From the NCBI GenBank assembly GCA_003151115.1, contig PLWS01000002.1:682001-746000 (forward strand): a stretch of 64,000 nucleotides of DNA, given 5' to 3'. Each line of letters opens with the position of its first letter. Position 1 is the first letter of the stretch. Of the stretch, positions 62,357-64,000 are shown in pieces. A program made the position numbers and the translations under genes. This DNA comes from Vulcanimicrobiota bacterium (GTDB taxonomy: Bacteria; Vulcanimicrobiota; Vulcanimicrobiia; Vulcanimicrobiales; Vulcanimicrobiaceae). The notes beneath the pieces are model-generated. The model was given only the letters and a program-made list of their open reading frames with translations. It searched no databases and was not told the origin of the DNA.

Positions 62357-64000
62357 GTGATCGTGCTGCAGTCGCTTATAGCTAGTTTGCTTGCCGCGCT
62401 GCTGCAAGTGCCGCCTTCGCCAACGCCGTTGCCGAGTGCGTCACCGACGCCCGTCGTCTCGCCGACACCGCTTGCTTCACCGACGCCCGTGGCGCAGTTG
62501 AGCGCGCAGCCATTTGTGGCCGATCATTTGTATCCGGGCGGCGTGCTGTCGATCATGATCGCAAACTCGACCGGAACGATCAACGCGTCAATCGATAATC
62601 CGATCGTGACGTGGAACGTCGACCAGAACGCCCACGTTGTCACCATCACAGCCGGTCAGACTCTCGGTCGAGCCGTCCTGACGATTTCAGATGGAAGCGG
62701 ACAGCGCGTCCTCATTCCCGTTCGCGTTGCAGTCGACGCGGCCAAGCTCTTGTCGCAAACGCTGACGCTTCAGTACACGGGCAATCCCGTTGATCAAGGA
62801 TGGCTGCAAAAAACCGTACAGCAAACGGTGCTGCGCAACATGCAGCTACAGCCCGGGGCCGCCCAGGCGCAAACCAATTTCAATCTTCCGGCGCTCGCGC
62901 CGGGCAGCATCGGGGCGTTCGATACTCAGATTCAAGTGCCCGGCAACGACAGCTACTATCCGGTGAACGCCGTCGTCAACGTCAACCTTCAAAACGTCGC
63001 CGCGCAAGCGTTTACGCCGCCCGTACTTTTTTACGACGACGACCCGGAGCATATCGCCACCGAGGGCGTTCTGTACCGCGGGCATATCGAGCCGGGCGGG
63101 CCGGTGCGGCTGTACTACTACCACGACAACAACGCGCAGCCGCGCGATCTTGCCGTGGTATTTTCGGCGCCGTCGGGTTCTTCCACGGTGCAGTTGATCG
63201 ATGCGTCGGCCGGCCCGAGCATCGACGTAATGACGGTCGGCCACAACGTCACGCGCGACTTCCTCACCCGTAAACCGAACAACCAAGGGATCATCCAGAC
63301 GATCGTTCCTGGATCTCCGTACATAGCCGAGATAGTTGCGATGAAACCCTTGGACGGAGCGGCGGGAAATATCGATGTGAGCATTCTTTCCGGCAGCGCG
63401 CTCGACGTGGCGGTGCTCTCGATCGCGCCGAACACGCCGGACTCCGCAATTCCCGGATTGCTGGCGCAGGCCAAACTTCCGGGCGACGGCCATCACCGCA
63501 CGGGCGTCTTCAATGTCAGCGGGTACGCGCAGGACACGCTTGCGTACCGGGTTGGCGGCGACGACGTCTCGCTCGATTACGGCTTGCACAGCCCGCCGAC
63601 GCTCGAACCGCCGGATGGACGCGACTTCGGCGAGTACGGCGTGTGGCGTACGTTGAATTTTGCCGTCACCAATCCAACGGATCAACCGGCGACGCTCTAT
63701 CTCTACGAGCAGCCGATGGGCGGACCCGTGCGCAGCAGCTTCCTGATTAACGGCACGCCGCCATTAGCTGATATCCAGTGTGCCCGGGCCTCCGAACGCT
63801 ATCAGATCGCGCCGATCACTGCGCCGCCTGGAGCAATGACGATTCAACTCCAGACGATGACCGACGGCGGCTCGTTCTATCCGCTTGAGGTTGGCTTGAC
63901 CGCGACGCCCCCCTCGCCCGTCCCGCCGCCCATCTCGGCGCCGAATGGGTGCTTCCCCAAACCGCAGACGACGGCGACTCCAGCCGCGTCGCCGCAACCG
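62357..64000 (+). CDS. Secreted protein with Pro/Ser/Thr linker, 3' end outside window
   Basis: Partial: 548 codons open from GTG 62357 to the window edge with no stop. The N-terminus is a short hydrophobic segment (LQSLIASLLAALL) followed by SPTP repeats (about 18-40), then long beta-rich domains (AQPFVADHLYPGGVLSIMI, LFYDDDPEHIATEGVLYRG, GSPYIAEIVAMKPLDGAAG). A second Pro-rich stretch appears near residue 520 (PPSPVPPPISAP). It looks like a large cell-surface or periplasmic protein of beta sandwiches. No family recognised. A GTG at 62363 is an alternative start. Confidence 0.6.
   Translation, partial: MIVLQSLIASLLAALLQVPPSPTPLPSASPTPVVSPTPLASPTPVAQLSAQPFVADHLYPGGVLSIMIANSTGTINASIDNPIVTWNVDQNAHVVTITAGQTLGRAVLTISDGSGQRVLIPVRVAVDAAKLLSQTLTLQYTGNPVDQGWLQKTVQQTVLRNMQLQPGAAQAQTNFNLPALAPGSIGAFDTQIQVPGNDSYYPVNAVVNVNLQNVAAQAFTPPVLFYDDDPEHIATEGVLYRGHIEPGGPVRLYYYHDNNAQPRDLAVVFSAPSGSSTVQLIDASAGPSIDVMTVGHNVTRDFLTRKPNNQGIIQTIVPGSPYIAEIVAMKPLDGAAGNIDVSILSGSALDVAVLSIAPNTPDSAIPGLLAQAKLPGDGHHRTGVFNVSGYAQDTLAYRVGGDDVSLDYGLHSPPTLEPPDGRDFGEYGVWRTLNFAVTNPTDQPATLYLYEQPMGGPVRSSFLINGTPPLADIQCARASERYQIAPITAPPGAMTIQLQTMTDGGSFYPLEVGLTATPPSPVPPPISAPNGCFPKPQTTATPAASPQP

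Overview
The window is one contiguous, gene-dense stretch of a high-GC chromosome with about 57 protein-coding genes. I saw no rRNA, tRNA, CRISPR array, insertion sequence or prophage, and no gene-free stretch longer than about 120 bases. The cell is a diderm: it carries a TonB-dependent receptor, a TolC-type channel, a tripartite RND pump, AnmK/MurQ muropeptide recycling and several lipoproteins. GTG and TTG starts are common and many genes overlap by 1-4 bases. This mix (S53 lipoprotein peptidase, DUF4127, methylmalonyl-CoA pathway, ClpC, retropepsin-like protease) would fit Candidatus Eremiobacterota (WPS-2) or a similar uncultured phylum. That placement is a guess from gene content, not a computed result.

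Layout. 0-2.6 kb: a truncated PDZ membrane sensor (-), a WGxxGxxG-tailed surface protein (+) and selD (-). 2.7-6.4 kb: pseudouridine catabolism (psuK-psuG) followed by a one-polypeptide phosphatase/anti-sigma-type regulator. 6.5-11.8 kb: a sedolisin lipoprotein, a terminator pair, then a GerMN protein, an N-acetylmuramoyl-alanine amidase, murI and an FAD monooxygenase. 11.8-13.5 kb: two small secreted proteins and a PAP2-like membrane protein. 13.6-18.0 kb: dxs, secG and two OppD/OppF-type ATPases. 18.1-23.8 kb: a small secreted protein, an acyltransferase, an S9 peptidase and a GH20 hexosaminidase. 23.8-29.7 kb: a TonB receptor, a pterin dehydratase, a two-half aspartic protease and small proteins. 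29.7-37.6 kb: a tightly coupled muropeptide-recycling operon (ABC ATPase, nagZ, AmiE-like hydrolase, anmK, GlcNAc-kinase-like, murQ, DUF4127). 37.6-45.2 kb (-): response regulator, histidine kinase, PepSY protein, RND pump, TolC and adaptor. 45.3-49.3 kb: assorted envelope proteins. 49.3-56.3 kb (-): propionyl-CoA to methylmalonyl-CoA genes (mce, mutase, carboxylase alpha and beta) with fabI and a small protein, interrupted by a (+) signal-peptidase-like gene. 56.4-64 kb: a diguanylate cyclase, small proteins, a DUF59 factor, clpC and two secreted proteins, the last cut by the window end.

The strongest unusual signal is selD. Its reading frame continues upstream of the apparent ATG through an in-frame TGA at exactly the catalytic Cys/Sec position, and a bacterial-SECIS-like hairpin with a GGUC apical loop lies downstream. 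SelD is therefore probably a selenoprotein, and the genome should encode SelA, SelB and tRNA-Sec elsewhere. Other notable points are: a palindromic repeat family (TTCGACA ... GCTCAGGATGACA) lodged in frame inside three coding genes; a signal-peptidase-like protein whose catalytic serine is alanine; a perfect intrinsic terminator that overlaps the start of the next gene; and a strong tendency for convergent genes to abut or share stop codons (8 of 10 junctions).
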